From the NCBI RefSeq assembly GCF_007859735.1, contig NZ_SIHI01000017.1:16101-80100 (forward strand): DNA of 64,000 nt, given 5' to 3'. Within the stretch, counting starts at the first letter, position 1; every line of letters starts with the position of its first letter. Of this stretch, positions 17,878 to 28,355 are shown piece by piece. A program made the translations under genes and the position numbers. Under the pieces are notes generated by a model, which searched no databases, was not told where the DNA came from, and saw only the letters and a program-made list of their open reading frames with translations. This DNA is from Thalassoglobus neptunius. Its GTDB lineage: Bacteria; Planctomycetota; Planctomycetia; Planctomycetales; Planctomycetaceae.

Positions 17878-19101
17878 ATGAAATTTCACAGTAAGACGCT
17901 ACCCAACGGCCTGCAGATCATCGCTGAAATCAACCCTGATGCGCAAAGCGCAGCGGTTGGCTTTCTCGTCAAAACTGGAGCACGAGATGAACAGATCGCA
18001 GACTCCGGCGTCAGCCATTTTCTGGAACACATGGCTTTCAAAGGCGATTCACAGTATTCCGCAGAAGATGTGAATCGAATCTTTGACGAAGTGGGAGCAA
18101 GTTACAACGCGTCGACCAGTGAAGAACTCACCTTTTACTACGCAGCGATCTTACCAGAATATCTGGATCGAACTTTCGACCTCCTCGCACGTCTGATGCG
18201 GCCCAGTTTGCGAGAAGACGACTTCGATATGGAGAAGCAAGTCATCCTGGAAGAGATCGGAATGTACGAAGATCTCCCCGGATTCGCTGTCTACGATCAG
18301 TCGATGTCATCTCATTTTTCGGGACACCCACTCGGACAAAGCATTCTCGGTTCCAGTGAGAGCATCACCAATCTCACTGTGGAACAGATGCGAAACTATC
18401 ATGAGCAGCGATACGGAGCCGCCAATCTGATTCTGGCAGCGACAGGGAATCTCGACTGGACACAATTCACAAGCCTCGTCGATCAGTACTGCCGTGACTG
18501 GCAACCGGGAACGCCCGGACGGACCGTCGTTGAAGCCAAGCCGGAAACACAGGTCCAATGGATTCCCAAACCGGGAATGAATCAAGAGCATGTCATGCAG
18601 ATGTCCCCGGCTCCACCGGCGGACAGCAGCCTGCGATTCGCCGCAGAAATTATCTCGACAATTGTCGGTGATGAGTCGTCCGGTCGGTTGTACTGGGATC
18701 TTGTCGAAACCGGTTTGGCAGAGACAGCTGAACTCTCGTACAACGACTACGACGGAAGTGGAGCCTGGGCGATTTACCTTTGCTGTGAACCGGATCAGAC
18801 ACGATCGAATCTCGATCGAATTCTTCAGACGATCACAGACATCAACGAGCATGGGCCCACTCCGGATGAGTTAGAACAGGCACGCAATAAAGTCGCTTCC
18901 CGAATCGTCCTGTCCAGCGAACGCCCGATGGGACGTCTCGTTTCACTCGGCGGAAACTGGCTCTACCGGGGAGAGTACCGAAGCGTTAAAGATGACCTGA
19001 AGGACATTCAAGACTTAACTCTCGATGACATTCGAAAGCTTCTGAATCAGTATCCGATCGGGCAGGTGACAACCGTTGGACTTGGCCCCGTCGAGAACTG
19101 A
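17878..19101 (+). CDS. M16 family zinc peptidase
   Basis: The protein has 407 residues from ATG 17878, which places the typical first strand [12 protein letters not shown] at residue 5. An upstream frame extension would include the terminator hairpins and is rejected. The inverted zinc motif HFLEH (residues 47-51) and the downstream glutamate in [10 protein letters not shown] (about 126) are the metal ligands and catalytic Glu of pitrilysin-type peptidases. The C-terminal half is the inactive M16 domain. It is similar in size to bacterial single-chain mitochondrial-processing-peptidase-like enzymes. No signal peptide is seen, so it is probably cytoplasmic. Substrate unknown. Confidence 0.93.
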   Translation: MKFHSKTLPNGLQIIAEINPDAQSAAVGFLVKTGARDEQIADSGVSHFLEHMAFKGDSQYSAEDVNRIFDEVGASYNASTSEELTFYYAAILPEYLDRTFDLLARLMRPSLREDDFDMEKQVILEEIGMYEDLPGFAVYDQSMSSHFSGHPLGQSILGSSESITNLTVEQMRNYHEQRYGAANLILAATGNLDWTQFTSLVDQYCRDWQPGTPGRTVVEAKPETQVQWIPKPGMNQEHVMQMSPAPPADSSLRFAAEIISTIVGDESSGRLYWDLVETGLAETAELSYNDYDGSGAWAIYLCCEPDQTRSNLDRILQTITDINEHGPTPDELEQARNKVASRIVLSSERPMGRLVSLGGNWLYRGEYRSVKDDLKDIQDLTLDDIRKLLNQYPIGQVTTVGLGPVEN

Positions 19102-19208
19102 TCGACGCTGGCCGATTTCCCGACACCCCTGCACCCGGCTGATTCTCTTGCGCAGCTGCATTGTGAATTTGCTCGTCGGCATCTCTGCAAACGAGAAAGC
19201 ACGATGCG

Positions 19209-20888
19209 TTAGTGATCGCCTCGAGTGATTCGAACGACTTCTTCGAGAGTTGTCACTCCATCAATCATTCGTTGATAACCGGACTGCCGAAGCGTCAGCA
19301 TCCCGTGTTTCAATCCGTATTCCCGAACAACTCCCGAACTTGCCTGGTCGATGCAGAGTTGCTTGATTTTCGAATCGTTTTTCAACAGCTCGTAAACGCC
19401 GCTTCGACCAGTGAACCCAATGTCTCGACAGTCTCGACAGCCGACAGGTTCGTACAACGTTTCGATATCTGGTTGCGGGAAGTCCTCGGGCAGCATACCG
19501 GGATCAGGTTTGAACGGCCGTTTGCAACGAGAACAGAGTTTACGAACAAGCCGCTGAGCGAGAATTCCTTCGACTGTACTGGCGACGAGATACGGTTCGA
19601 CACCCATATCGACAAGTCGCGTAAACGAACTTGGAGCGTCATTCGTGTGCAGCGTGCTGAACACGAGGTGACCAGTCAGAGATGCCTGAATGGCACTGGT
19701 CGCTGTTTCCCCGTCTCGAATTTCCCCGATCAGCACGACATCGGGGTCGTGTCGCAAAATACTTCGCAGTCCGGCGGCAAACGTTAAACCAATCTTACCG
19801 TGAACCTGAATCTGACTGATCCCCGGAAGCTGATATTCCACCGGGTCTTCGACAGTGATGATTTTCGTGCTGGGACTTTTGATCTCATTCAGCGCACTGT
19901 AGAGCGTCGTCGTTTTTCCGCTACCCGTCGGCCCGGTCACCAAAATGATTCCGTGCGGCAGCGAAATCAACTCGTGAAACTGCTCGTAGACGTTTTCGGG
20001 CATCCCCACGCCACGCAGATTGAAGACCATGCGTTCCTTGTCGAGCAAACGCAAGACCACGCCTTCACCGTGGAGCATCGGAATGATCGAAACACGAACG
20101 TCGACCTCTCTGCCTTGAATACGGACATTGATTCGACCGTCCTGAGGAAGTCGCTTCTCCGCGATATTCAACCGCGACATAATTTTCAGTCGAGTCACAA
20201 TCGCAGAAGCAAAGTGATTGATTTCCGGCGGAACAGGTTCAATCCGAAGCATTCCATCGACACGGAAGCGGATCGTCAGCCCACCTTCATGCGGTTCGAG
20301 GTGAACATCACTCGCCCTCTGTTCCAGAGCTTCAATCAGCAGTTCATTCACGAGCCGGATCACGGAAGGAGCTTGCGCGGACTCCGCCAACTCCCCCATT
20401 CCTTCGGGAATCTCATCGAGGAGATCCACTTCCGACTCGTTTCTTTGCGCGACCATCTGATTGATGGTGTCACCACCGACCCCGAGATTTCTCTTGATCA
20501 ACTCAAGAATCTCATCTCGACACGCCAGCACCGGTTCAATCCGGCAGCGGCCCAGCGCACTCAATTCGTCAATCGATTCCAGATTGAATGGATCGCTGAC
20601 AGCGACTTGAACATGCCCATTCTCGCGTGCCAACGGCATCGCTTCATGACGAAAGATGGCCGTCGTCGGGAAAGAGTTCAAGAGATCCCGATCGACGGAA
20701 TACTCTTTCAAGTCCATAAACTCCATTCCGAGCTGATCGGCAAGAAGCTGCAGCGTTTCGTCTTCGCGGATGATCCCCATTTCGATCAGAACACGATCGA
20801 CACGCCGTTTGGCGTCATGGTCATGAGCCAATTGAAGCTGCTGGTCTGTAACGAGACCGTGATCGACAAGTAGAGAACCAATATTCAT
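19209..20888 (-). CDS. gspE: Type II secretion / type IV pilus assembly ATPase
   Basis: Secretion motor ATPase of 559 residues from ATG 20888 ([11 protein letters not shown]). A GspE N-terminal domain spans about 1-145. The RecA-like core has Walker [10 protein letters not shown] (319-327), the Asp box ITVEDPVE (345-351 region), Walker [11 protein letters not shown] (383-392) and the His box [12 protein letters not shown] (405-416). A tetracysteine zinc site (CSRC ... CRDC) follows in the CTE, as in GspE/PilB. It would power pseudopilus assembly by the plus-strand genes at 26.7-36.2 kb. It lies 136 bases downstream of the secretin-N protein gene and is probably co-transcribed with it. Confidence 0.95.
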   Translation of the reverse strand: MNIGSLLVDHGLVTDQQLQLAHDHDAKRRVDRVLIEMGIIREDETLQLLADQLGMEFMDLKEYSVDRDLLNSFPTTAIFRHEAMPLARENGHVQVAVSDPFNLESIDELSALGRCRIEPVLACRDEILELIKRNLGVGGDTINQMVAQRNESEVDLLDEIPEGMGELAESAQAPSVIRLVNELLIEALEQRASDVHLEPHEGGLTIRFRVDGMLRIEPVPPEINHFASAIVTRLKIMSRLNIAEKRLPQDGRINVRIQGREVDVRVSIIPMLHGEGVVLRLLDKERMVFNLRGVGMPENVYEQFHELISLPHGIILVTGPTGSGKTTTLYSALNEIKSPSTKIITVEDPVEYQLPGISQIQVHGKIGLTFAAGLRSILRHDPDVVLIGEIRDGETATSAIQASLTGHLVFSTLHTNDAPSSFTRLVDMGVEPYLVASTVEGILAQRLVRKLCSRCKRPFKPDPGMLPEDFPQPDIETLYEPVGCRDCRDIGFTGRSGVYELLKNDSKIKQLCIDQASSGVVREYGLKHGMLTLRQSGYQRMIDGVTTLEEVVRITRGDH

Positions 20889-21024
20889 AGTGATTATCGT
20901 CGGGCAAACCAGGACGAGGGTCAAGAGGCACCATCTGAAGTGGTGCCGGGTGTACGCGGATTCCGTAAGTCGAACCTCGCCAGTATTCGTCTTCTCTTCC
21001 GAATCCTAATGAGAAATCCCGAGA

Positions 21025-24000
21025 CTATCGTCCCCCGCGACCTCCGCCGGTTCGTCCTCCCCGGCCGCCTGAGTCACCACCGCGATCACCACCACCTCCG
21101 CCGAATGACGGTCGCCCACCGCCACCACCACCGCCGAATGAGGGACGTCCTCCACCGAATGGTGACCCGCCGCCTCGAGACTCCATGAACGCTCGAATTC
21201 GATCTCGCTGTTCCTGCGTTGGTCCGGAGTTGGATGAACTCGAACCGGAGTTGGATGAACTCGAAGGTCGTCTCGATCCAGTACTGCTCACATTCACGCG
21301 AGGCATCAATGTTCCAAGAGCTGTCTGAACGACTGCGGAACTTGTGTTCTGGAGCGGCACAACCCGGACGGTTCGGTTCGCAACGCGAGCCGATTCATCA
21401 ATCGATTCAACGAGAGTTTTCACTTCCTGAAAGAGTGCTTCATCCGCCCAGACGGCCAGTTGGTTCGTATTCGTGTCGACGCTCACAGCCAATTCGGGAG
21501 CCACTTCCTCGCCGTCACGAGAGTCACCTCGCCCTCCACCACCGCGTCCGCCGCCACCCATCATCGCAGCGAAGGGATTGTTTCCCCCGCCCTGTTGTCT
21601 CGGCGGATCGATATAAACTTTGTAAACGTCTGTCACAATCGACATGACATCCTGAGCATTAGCATGTTCGACAGGAATCAGGCGTGTCAGCTTGTCCCGC
21701 ATACTGTCCGGCCATTCAGTCGCATCGAGGACCTGAAGCATCTCTTCAACTTCTCGCACCTGTCCGGATGGCCCGGAAACAAACAACGCATTCAATCGGA
21801 CATCGGGAATGATTCTGAGAGTCTGTCCCGCGCTGGCGATGGAACTCAATCCGGTCATGTTGGCCAGACCTCCACCCAGTGCGGAGACACTATCCGTGAT
21901 CCCGCCCATCATGCCGGACGAGGAGTACGAAGCACTCACGCTGCTGTAAGGAAGAAGCTCTTCGAGCATCATCGCTGTTTCGGTGGCATCGGCGGACTGC
22001 AAGGTGAAAACCGTCCACGTAGTCCGTGGCGGAATGGCATTGATTGTCGACTCCAGCAACTCCTCGAGTTCATCAAGTGCTTCTGGATCTGAAGAATAGA
22101 GCAACAACTGATCGCCATTCACCGTCACATTCACATCCGCCGGTGGCTGCGTATTCGCCGCTGCAGGTCGTTGTGACTGGGTTGGTTGTGCTGGAGGATC
22201 ATTCGAATCGGCGCCAACATTCCTCGAGGGTTCCCGATTTGATTCCCCTGCGTTTTCGTTCGGTTGAGGCTCTTCAATGAGCTGTGTCTCTTCCTCAAGA
22301 GCATCGAGATAGCTGTCGAACAGGTCCAACAGTTCTTCGTCATACTCCTCTGAGGAATTCTGCTCCGACGAAGCTTCGGGAAGCTGAGCGACGATCAAGT
22401 CCGATGAACTTGAAGTTGACGGTTGAACGTCCTGCGGATCGAGAGGTTCTGTGAGACGAACAGAGTCCCGTGATTCTTCTTGCTCGCGTGGTGACGGTTG
22501 TCGAGCCGACGGAGTGTCGTCTTGCCTTGATTCACGAACAGGTTCTGGTTCCGAAGGAGTTCGAATGTCTCGAATCGATCGCTGCTGCGGATTAACAACA
22601 CGAATCCGCGAATCTGTTCGCCGGTTCCACATTTGTTCGATCAATGGGAGAATCTCTTGAGGATCCCGCCCGCTGAGTGAATATGTTCGAACCCGGTCGG
22701 TGCTTGAACGTTCTCGCGTGCCGATTCCGTCTTCTCCAAGCTGTACGAGCAAATTCTTGACCTGCATCATCTGATCCTGATCGCCACGAATCATCAGTTG
22801 GCGACCATAAACATCCGGCTCAATCGTCGGAGCGAATTCTCCGTCTTTCAGGAACATGGCCCGCAACGTTGCCGCTGCGGTCAGAGGGTCCATTTTGACG
22901 AGCGGATAGACAACCATCTGTTGCGAAGCGACTCCGGTGCCGTCCATCTGGCGGATCAGGTTTTCGACCTGCTGATGTTGCTCCGGTGTGGCGACGATAT
23001 GAATTTTGTCATTACGTCCATCTTCGTTGACGACAACTCCAGGCACGAGCACGTCGAGGGTTTTGACAACCTCTTGAGCATTGGCATTGTCGACTGTGTA
23101 AACTCGCAGGAAGGGTTTGTTGCTTTCGAAAGAGAACTTACTCGGGTCTGTCGCATTGTCGATGGTCTTCAACGCTTCGTCGATCATTTGATGCTGACGC
23201 ACAGTGGCAGTAATCATCAACAGGTTTTGACGATTATCGACAGCAATCGTGATTGGTCCTTCTGTGGCAGGTCGCTGTGAACTGTTGCGTGAGCGCGACT
23301 CACTGATGTTCGTTACTCCCGTCGACAATCCCAGAACACCTCTCAACAGCTGATCCGCCTCGGACGCAGCAATGTTGGTGATCTGATACGACTTGAACGA
23401 CATCGCATCCGGACCTCCACTTGCTGAGACGTCGTCCAACATTTTGCGGATCCGAATCAAGTTGCTCCCAATGTCCGTAACCAGAACCGAATTCGTACTC
23501 GGCAAGCCGACGACGGATCCCTGAGGACCTTTGATTTCGTTCACTTCAGCAGCGATCTGATTGACGTCAACCCCTTCAAGCCGGAAGAGAACTGTCAGAA
23601 GTTCATTCCGTCCTCGGGTGTCGAGTTCTTCTGGAGCCACATTGGGAATCAGATTCGGAGGAATCGTTCCATCGATGTTCAGGCAGACCAGGAAGTCGTC
23701 ACGATAGACGAGGACATAGCCTTTCGGAAGAAGGTAACCGTTGAGAACATCGAGTGCTTCACGAGGGGTGTATTTTCCCTGATCGAAGTAATTGAACGTT
23801 CCCGGCGGAACATCCATTAGATCGAGAGACAATCCAGACTCCTGAGCGAACAGCTTCAGCACATCAACCCACGGAGCGTACCGGAAGTTGAAGGAGAGGA
23901 GAGTTTCGTTCTGCTCAGCATTTGCTGCGGAATCTTCCGTTGCTGGCGATTCGTCTTCAGAAGTGCTTCCTCCGAACGATGCGACAGCCAAAGCACCTTC

Positions 24001-24885
24001 CGGAGCTTCTTCAATGATTGCTGGCCGTGGCCGAAATTGAGGAGTTTGAGGCGATCCGCGAGAAAAGGAAGGTCGATCGCTGTTTGCATCTGAAGGAGGC
24101 GGTCCGAGCTTTTGCTCCCACTGCTTCTTCTGTTGATCGGTAAGAAGGTTCTGAACTTTCGCTTCGAAATCTTTCTGCAGCTGCTCACGATCTTCAGGAG
24201 ACGCATTGAATCCAAGTCCGCGGCGAGCGTCACGGTACTCGTCGCTGAGTTGCTCCATCTGTTCTTTCTGTGCATCGCTGAATTCGAGATCACCCTGCAC
24301 ATCCTCTCGACCGAGGGCCTGAATTCCTTCGCGATGCAGAACAATCTGATTCAATCGACTGTACTGTTCCTCCGAAAGAACCTTTTTCATTTGTTCCTGT
24401 TGCTCTTCGCGGGCTGCTTCCATTGCCTGGCGCATTTCGTCGCGAATTTTATTTCGTTCATCTTCAGACTCGGCGTTTTGCATCCTCCCGAAGAGGTCGC
24501 CAAGTTGATCACGGCCGCCACCGGACTCTGAAATTTCCTGAAGCTGTTGAAGCTGCTCGTCAGTCAGGTTAATCTCGACGCGAGTCGCTTCATTCTGGAC
24601 TTCTCCCAAAACTCCACCGCCGCCGCGACCTCCGCGACCGCCACGGCCTGCTCGTCCTCCGCCAGGACCACCGCGACCACCTTCGGGGCCACCGAATCCG
24701 CCACGGCCGCCCCCAGGACCGCCAAATCCACCACGACCGCCACCATCCTCGCGGCGGGATCCATTATCATCTCGCCGATCGCGGCCTTCCTGAGCCTGAA
24801 CGTACTTGTCGACATCAGCCACAAGCGACAGCGCCAGGACAACCATGACGAAGATTTTCGGGACGGAACTCATCAGACGCTCCAA
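21025..24885 (-). CDS. Giant secretin N-module protein lacking a recognisable secretin barrel
   Basis: The protein has 1286 residues with a signal peptide. Residues about 35-95 are Gly/Arg-rich. About 100-270 is helical with repeated Spy/LTxxQ-like motifs (NLTDEQLQQLQ, VLSEEQYSRLNQ, EFSDAQKEQMEQL, LLTDQQKKQWEQ). From about 330 onward I count one N0-like and about eight ring modules of the NolW/secretin_N type, each opening with a Y/F-x-L/I strand (FKSYQITNIAASEADQLL, LRVYTVDNANAQEVVKTL, TVFTLQSADATETAMMLEEL, RLIPVEHANAQDVMSIV) and closing in an N-x-L-x-V strand. A disordered acidic linker interrupts them near 760-880. The C-terminus is again Gly/Arg-rich. The usual secretin barrel signature (VPxLGxIPxLG) is absent. 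It presumably forms periplasmic rings for the secretion machine. Confidence 0.8.
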   Translation of the reverse strand: MERLMSSVPKIFVMVVLALSLVADVDKYVQAQEGRDRRDDNGSRREDGGGRGGFGGPGGGRGGFGGPEGGRGGPGGGRAGRGGRGGRGGGGVLGEVQNEATRVEINLTDEQLQQLQEISESGGGRDQLGDLFGRMQNAESEDERNKIRDEMRQAMEAAREEQQEQMKKVLSEEQYSRLNQIVLHREGIQALGREDVQGDLEFSDAQKEQMEQLSDEYRDARRGLGFNASPEDREQLQKDFEAKVQNLLTDQQKKQWEQKLGPPPSDANSDRPSFSRGSPQTPQFRPRPAIIEEAPEGALAVASFGGSTSEDESPATEDSAANAEQNETLLSFNFRYAPWVDVLKLFAQESGLSLDLMDVPPGTFNYFDQGKYTPREALDVLNGYLLPKGYVLVYRDDFLVCLNIDGTIPPNLIPNVAPEELDTRGRNELLTVLFRLEGVDVNQIAAEVNEIKGPQGSVVGLPSTNSVLVTDIGSNLIRIRKMLDDVSASGGPDAMSFKSYQITNIAASEADQLLRGVLGLSTGVTNISESRSRNSSQRPATEGPITIAVDNRQNLLMITATVRQHQMIDEALKTIDNATDPSKFSFESNKPFLRVYTVDNANAQEVVKTLDVLVPGVVVNEDGRNDKIHIVATPEQHQQVENLIRQMDGTGVASQQMVVYPLVKMDPLTAAATLRAMFLKDGEFAPTIEPDVYGRQLMIRGDQDQMMQVKNLLVQLGEDGIGTRERSSTDRVRTYSLSGRDPQEILPLIEQMWNRRTDSRIRVVNPQQRSIRDIRTPSEPEPVRESRQDDTPSARQPSPREQEESRDSVRLTEPLDPQDVQPSTSSSSDLIVAQLPEASSEQNSSEEYDEELLDLFDSYLDALEEETQLIEEPQPNENAGESNREPSRNVGADSNDPPAQPTQSQRPAAANTQPPADVNVTVNGDQLLLYSSDPEALDELEELLESTINAIPPRTTWTVFTLQSADATETAMMLEELLPYSSVSASYSSSGMMGGITDSVSALGGGLANMTGLSSIASAGQTLRIIPDVRLNALFVSGPSGQVREVEEMLQVLDATEWPDSMRDKLTRLIPVEHANAQDVMSIVTDVYKVYIDPPRQQGGGNNPFAAMMGGGGRGGGGRGDSRDGEEVAPELAVSVDTNTNQLAVWADEALFQEVKTLVESIDESARVANRTVRVVPLQNTSSAVVQTALGTLMPRVNVSSTGSRRPSSSSNSGSSSSNSGPTQEQRDRIRAFMESRGGGSPFGGGRPSFGGGGGGGRPSFGGGGGDRGGDSGGRGGRTGGGRGGR

Positions 24886-25336
24886 ATCGTGTCACTGAGC
24901 GAAGCAGATTGGCTCGCTGAACCAACAACGCGAATATTTATAGAAATAAAATCTGGAAACTTTGAGAAAACCCTTCGCTCCTTCAACCCGGATCTTCGTA
25001 AACTCAGTATTCGTTGGCAGTTACCCCACCAAAACACTGACAACTGCTCTCAGAACAGTCGATTCACACCCCAAATGTCTGAAACCTGGCTCGCCCTACC
25101 CACTCACATTCGTCCACCATTTTGGCGTTGAGTTACTTTGATAACGAATGCCAGGCAAAGAATACCAGGTTGAAAATCCTTCTATAGGAGTTTTACCTGT
25201 TCACCGGACTGCAAAGTTTCGCCAGAGTTCTGGGAGTCATGCGGTCCGATTAAACATTTGCGGTGTTTCAGTAGTTATGGTGAAATCCATTCACCGAGTC
25301 TTTCAACCCCGTAGTTTCCATTTCGGACCGTGAACG
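24886..25336. other. Divergent intergenic region
   Basis: About 450 bases between the divergently transcribed secretin-N and EF-hand genes, so promoters for both should lie here. An AT-rich stretch near 24930-24950 contains TATAAAT on the minus strand, a possible -10 element for the secretin-N gene, but no matching -35 is clear. I see no gene. Confidence 0.4.
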
Positions 25337-26455
25337 ATGCCGAAAACTCACAAATTACAGAAGTTCGGGATATTCCTGTTCTTAGGCTGCCTTGTTTTAA
25401 CGTCGTCGGAAGCGCTCGCGCAACGCGGTGGTTCCCCCGACCAGATGTTCAGTCGTCTGGACAGCAACGGGGATGGCCGAATCGATCAATCGGAAATCGG
25501 CCGACTCCCTGGCCCATTTCGCGAACGCCTGGAAAGCAGCGGACTCGACTTTCGCCGGGGCGTTGATCAGCAAAGCCTCATGAAAAGCTTCGAACAAGCT
25601 CGCTCTTCGGGAGGAGACCGTGGCGGATTCCGTGGCCCTTCACCGGGAGGTGAACGAGGATTCGGTGGCGACCGTGGATCACGCGGAAGCGGAGATCGCG
25701 GTGGATTTCGTGGTCCTCCGGGAAGTGACCGAGGCGGCAGCGATTCCGATCGATCTCGCGCCGAAGAATATCAACGTCGGCGGGAAGAATATGAACGACG
25801 CCGACGAGAGGGTGACGACGGTGATGACAGACGCCGGGACGATGACAGACGTCGCGATGACGACCGACGAAGAGACGATGATCGAAGCCGTGATGACGAC
25901 CGTCGGGATTCCCGGAGTCGAACAAGCTTCTCAATGCGTCCCAAAGAACGCGTGACAGTCGATCTTCCATCGAGTTTTGTTGACGGAGATCTCGATCAGG
26001 ACGGACAGATTGGGCTCTACGAGTGGAAGCAGTGGAAACGAGACGCCCTCGCGGAATTCGACACGTATGACCACAATCGAGACGGATTCTTGACGCCCAA
26101 GGAACTCCAACGAGGCCCTGCCGATCTCCAGCAGATTCAGGTGATGACCCTCGCTGCGACTCAACAACGCCCAACGACAACAACAACGTCTGATTCCGTT
26201 GCAGCGACACCCCAGGCAAACACCCAACCCGTATCGACGCCAGTTCCCGACGTCGACATGGACAGCGTGGAAGCTCGACGGGGCGCGAATACGTTCCGGT
26301 TGTTAGACCAGAATCGAAACGGGATGATTGATGCGGAAGAATGGGCGCGATCGAGCAAGCTGAAACCACTGTTCATCCAAGCAGGTATTGACATTAATCA
26401 ACCCCTGGAGCGAGAGTCATTCATCGCTTACTTCGTTCAGGTAAATGCGACATAA
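25337..26455 (+). CDS. Secreted EF-hand protein with charged Arg/Asp repeats
   Basis: The protein has 372 residues with a signal peptide ending near ALAQ. It contains four EF-hand loops: DSNGDGRIDQSE (about residue 41), DLDQDGQIGLYE, DHNRDGFLTPKE and DQNRNGMIDAEE. The acidic ligand positions are largely intact, so calcium binding outside the cytoplasm is likely. Between loops 1 and 2 lies a Gly-rich stretch and a repetitive Arg/Asp block (RRRDDD units). It sits between the secretin-N gene and gspF and shares the Gly/Arg-rich style of the secretin-N protein. A role with the secretion system is possible but is inferred only from position. Confidence 0.8.
   Translation: MPKTHKLQKFGIFLFLGCLVLTSSEALAQRGGSPDQMFSRLDSNGDGRIDQSEIGRLPGPFRERLESSGLDFRRGVDQQSLMKSFEQARSSGGDRGGFRGPSPGGERGFGGDRGSRGSGDRGGFRGPPGSDRGGSDSDRSRAEEYQRRREEYERRRREGDDGDDRRRDDDRRRDDDRRRDDDRSRDDDRRDSRSRTSFSMRPKERVTVDLPSSFVDGDLDQDGQIGLYEWKQWKRDALAEFDTYDHNRDGFLTPKELQRGPADLQQIQVMTLAATQQRPTTTTTSDSVAATPQANTQPVSTPVPDVDMDSVEARRGANTFRLLDQNRNGMIDAEEWARSSKLKPLFIQAGIDINQPLERESFIAYFVQVNAT
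25812..25920 (+). repeat. Tandem Arg/Asp-coding repeat inside the EF-hand gene
   Basis: Degenerate tandem units of about 18-21 bases encode RRRDDD-type blocks within the EF-hand protein. The repeat is in frame throughout and gives a polyampholyte segment; unit number could vary between strains. Confidence 0.6.
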
Positions 26456-26688
26456 GCAGTTTTCCAGAACAACTTCTCGACACTGCCCCGGCAGGTCTGT
26501 AGATATCGACAACGTACTTAACTCAAAGCGAACCTTATTAACATCCCAATTCAAGGGCTCGCCCATCCACTTGGCCGTTTGACTGAAGATCCCCCCACAC
26601 GTCACTGAAATGACGTGGCTGTCTTCGCCAATTCGGCCGGATGGGTCGGGCGATTTTTGTCTCTCTGTTTCCGGATTTGTCTCCTGCC

Positions 26689-27897
26689 ATGCCAGAATTT
26701 CAGTACACTGCGAGAGAAATGTCGGGCCAGCAGGTCGAGGGTGTCCTGACAGCTGCCACCGAGAAAGAGGCGCTCGCCTCTCTGGTCTCGCAGCAACTCT
26801 TTCCGATTCGCGTGGGACTTGCGGATTCCAGTAAGAAAGCAGCCAAACAGGTCGGACGGCGCGTCCCTCCAAAATACCTGTCGATCTTTTACTCGCAGCT
26901 CGCGGACCTTTTGAAGTCGGGCGTTCCCCTGTTGCGATCGCTTGAACTTCTTTCCAAACAATCGACGCACCCCGCATTGAAAGTCGTTCTGTCTGAGGTG
27001 CGAGATAATGTTGCAGAGGGAAATCGACTGTACGACTCGATGAAAGCCCATCCCAAGGCATTCTCCCCGTTAATGGTGAGTATGGTTCGTGCCGGAGAAG
27101 AGGGAGGCTTTCTTGAAGACGTTCTAAAGAGAATCGCTGCGTTTACAGATCACCAGGAAGAACTCAAGGGTCGCGTCATCGGAGCGATGGTCTATCCAAT
27201 CTTCCTGCTGGGTGTGGGCGGCATGGTTGTCACCGTGATGATGGTCTGGCTTGTTCCAAAATTTGAACCCATCTTCGAAAACATGGCCCAGCGAGGAGAA
27301 CTTCCGTGGGCGACGACCACTCTTCTCGCAATCAGCGGATGGACTCAACGGTACTGGGCGATCGCATTAATCGGCACAATTGTCGGAGGGATTTTTCTCG
27401 GGCAGTGGCTGAAATCCGAGAACGGTCGGCGGCAAGTGGACCAGTTTCGGCTGAAGGCCATTGGTCTGGGCGGGATTGTGCGAAGCCTGGCAATTGCACG
27501 GTTTTGTCGCGTCCTCGGAACACTGCTTCACAACGGAGTTCCCGTGTTGACGTCGATGAACATCTCGAAAGACGCCACCGGAAATGTCGTTCTGAGCGAA
27601 GCGATTGAATCCGCAGCTGACAACATTTCCGAAGGAAAATCGCTCGCTCGACCACTGGGAGCGAGTGGTCACTTTCCTGAACAGATTGTCGAGATGATCG
27701 CGGTGGGCGAGGAAGCCAACAATCTGGAGAACGTTCTCATCGACATCTCCGACAACCTCGAACGACAAACCGGTCGTCAGATCGAAATGCTGGTTCGGCT
27801 CCTCGAACCGGTACTTTTGTTATTTCTGGCAGTGATCGTACTTTTTGTCGTCGTCGCCCTATTGTTACCGATCCTTCAGAGCTCCAGCATTGTTTAA
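26689..27897 (+). CDS. gspF: Type II secretion inner-membrane platform protein
   Basis: GspF/PilC family, 402 residues from ATG 26689 (MPEFQYTARE), the standard family start; an ATG 16 codons upstream is not supported. Two T2SSF domains are seen. The first (about 70-190) opens with FYSQLADLLKSGVPLLRSLELLSKQ and the second (about 270-395) with FCRVLGTLLHNGVPVLTSM. Hydrophobic helices lie at about 165-190, 220-240 and 370-395. It forms the inner-membrane platform that couples the GspE motor to pseudopilus growth. It starts the plus-strand secretion genes; a gap of 458 bases separates it from gspG. Confidence 0.95.
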   Translation: MPEFQYTAREMSGQQVEGVLTAATEKEALASLVSQQLFPIRVGLADSSKKAAKQVGRRVPPKYLSIFYSQLADLLKSGVPLLRSLELLSKQSTHPALKVVLSEVRDNVAEGNRLYDSMKAHPKAFSPLMVSMVRAGEEGGFLEDVLKRIAAFTDHQEELKGRVIGAMVYPIFLLGVGGMVVTVMMVWLVPKFEPIFENMAQRGELPWATTTLLAISGWTQRYWAIALIGTIVGGIFLGQWLKSENGRRQVDQFRLKAIGLGGIVRSLAIARFCRVLGTLLHNGVPVLTSMNISKDATGNVVLSEAIESAADNISEGKSLARPLGASGHFPEQIVEMIAVGEEANNLENVLIDISDNLERQTGRQIEMLVRLLEPVLLLFLAVIVLFVVVALLLPILQSSSIV

Positions 27898-28355
27898 AGA
27901 AGGAGCTGTTCACATTTCGAACATCGTTCCCAGAATTTAAGACGAAGGGCACATCCCATCGTTCTTCGAATCGGAACCGTTCCCATCAAGTGAGCACTGA
28001 AAGTGAGAGAATTCGGAAAACGAAAAAACAATCCGCAGAGACCATTCGACCCAGCAATTCGATGGTGAAAACGCATACAATCAAGTAAGAGCCGATGCAC
28101 CGTTCCGATCGCATTCAAACTCCAACCGGGTGCTCTGGGAAGCCCCGATCGTGGATTCGAGCGGCGGAATACGACAACATCGCGAAAGCCTTGTCCCTGT
28201 AGCGAAACCCCTGTCCCTTTTGAGTGAGCGGACCGGGAAGTGCATCCTGCTCAAGTCCCCTTGACCCTAAACGTTAATAATAAAGCCAACATAAAGCCGA
28301 CTGTGCTTGATCCCTGATTGAGTACGAACTGTGATCAACCCGGAGGATTCCCCCT
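27898..28355. other. Gap inside the secretion locus
   Basis: This 458-base gap separates gspF from gspG. No coding frame is convincing. A TTGACC box (28261) followed by an AT-rich TTAATAATAAAG stretch could be a promoter for the pseudopilin genes, but the spacing to a good -10 is poor. GGAGG at about 28341 is the gspG ribosome binding site. Confidence 0.4.

Noticed and set aside
19800..20873. Open frame of 357 codons antisense to gspE
   Set aside because: Entirely inside gspE, and its composition mirrors the antisense strand of that gene.
26598..26617. CACGTCA/TGACGTG inverted repeat upstream of gspF
   Set aside because: A 7-bp stem without T-run or promoter context; too little to call a site.
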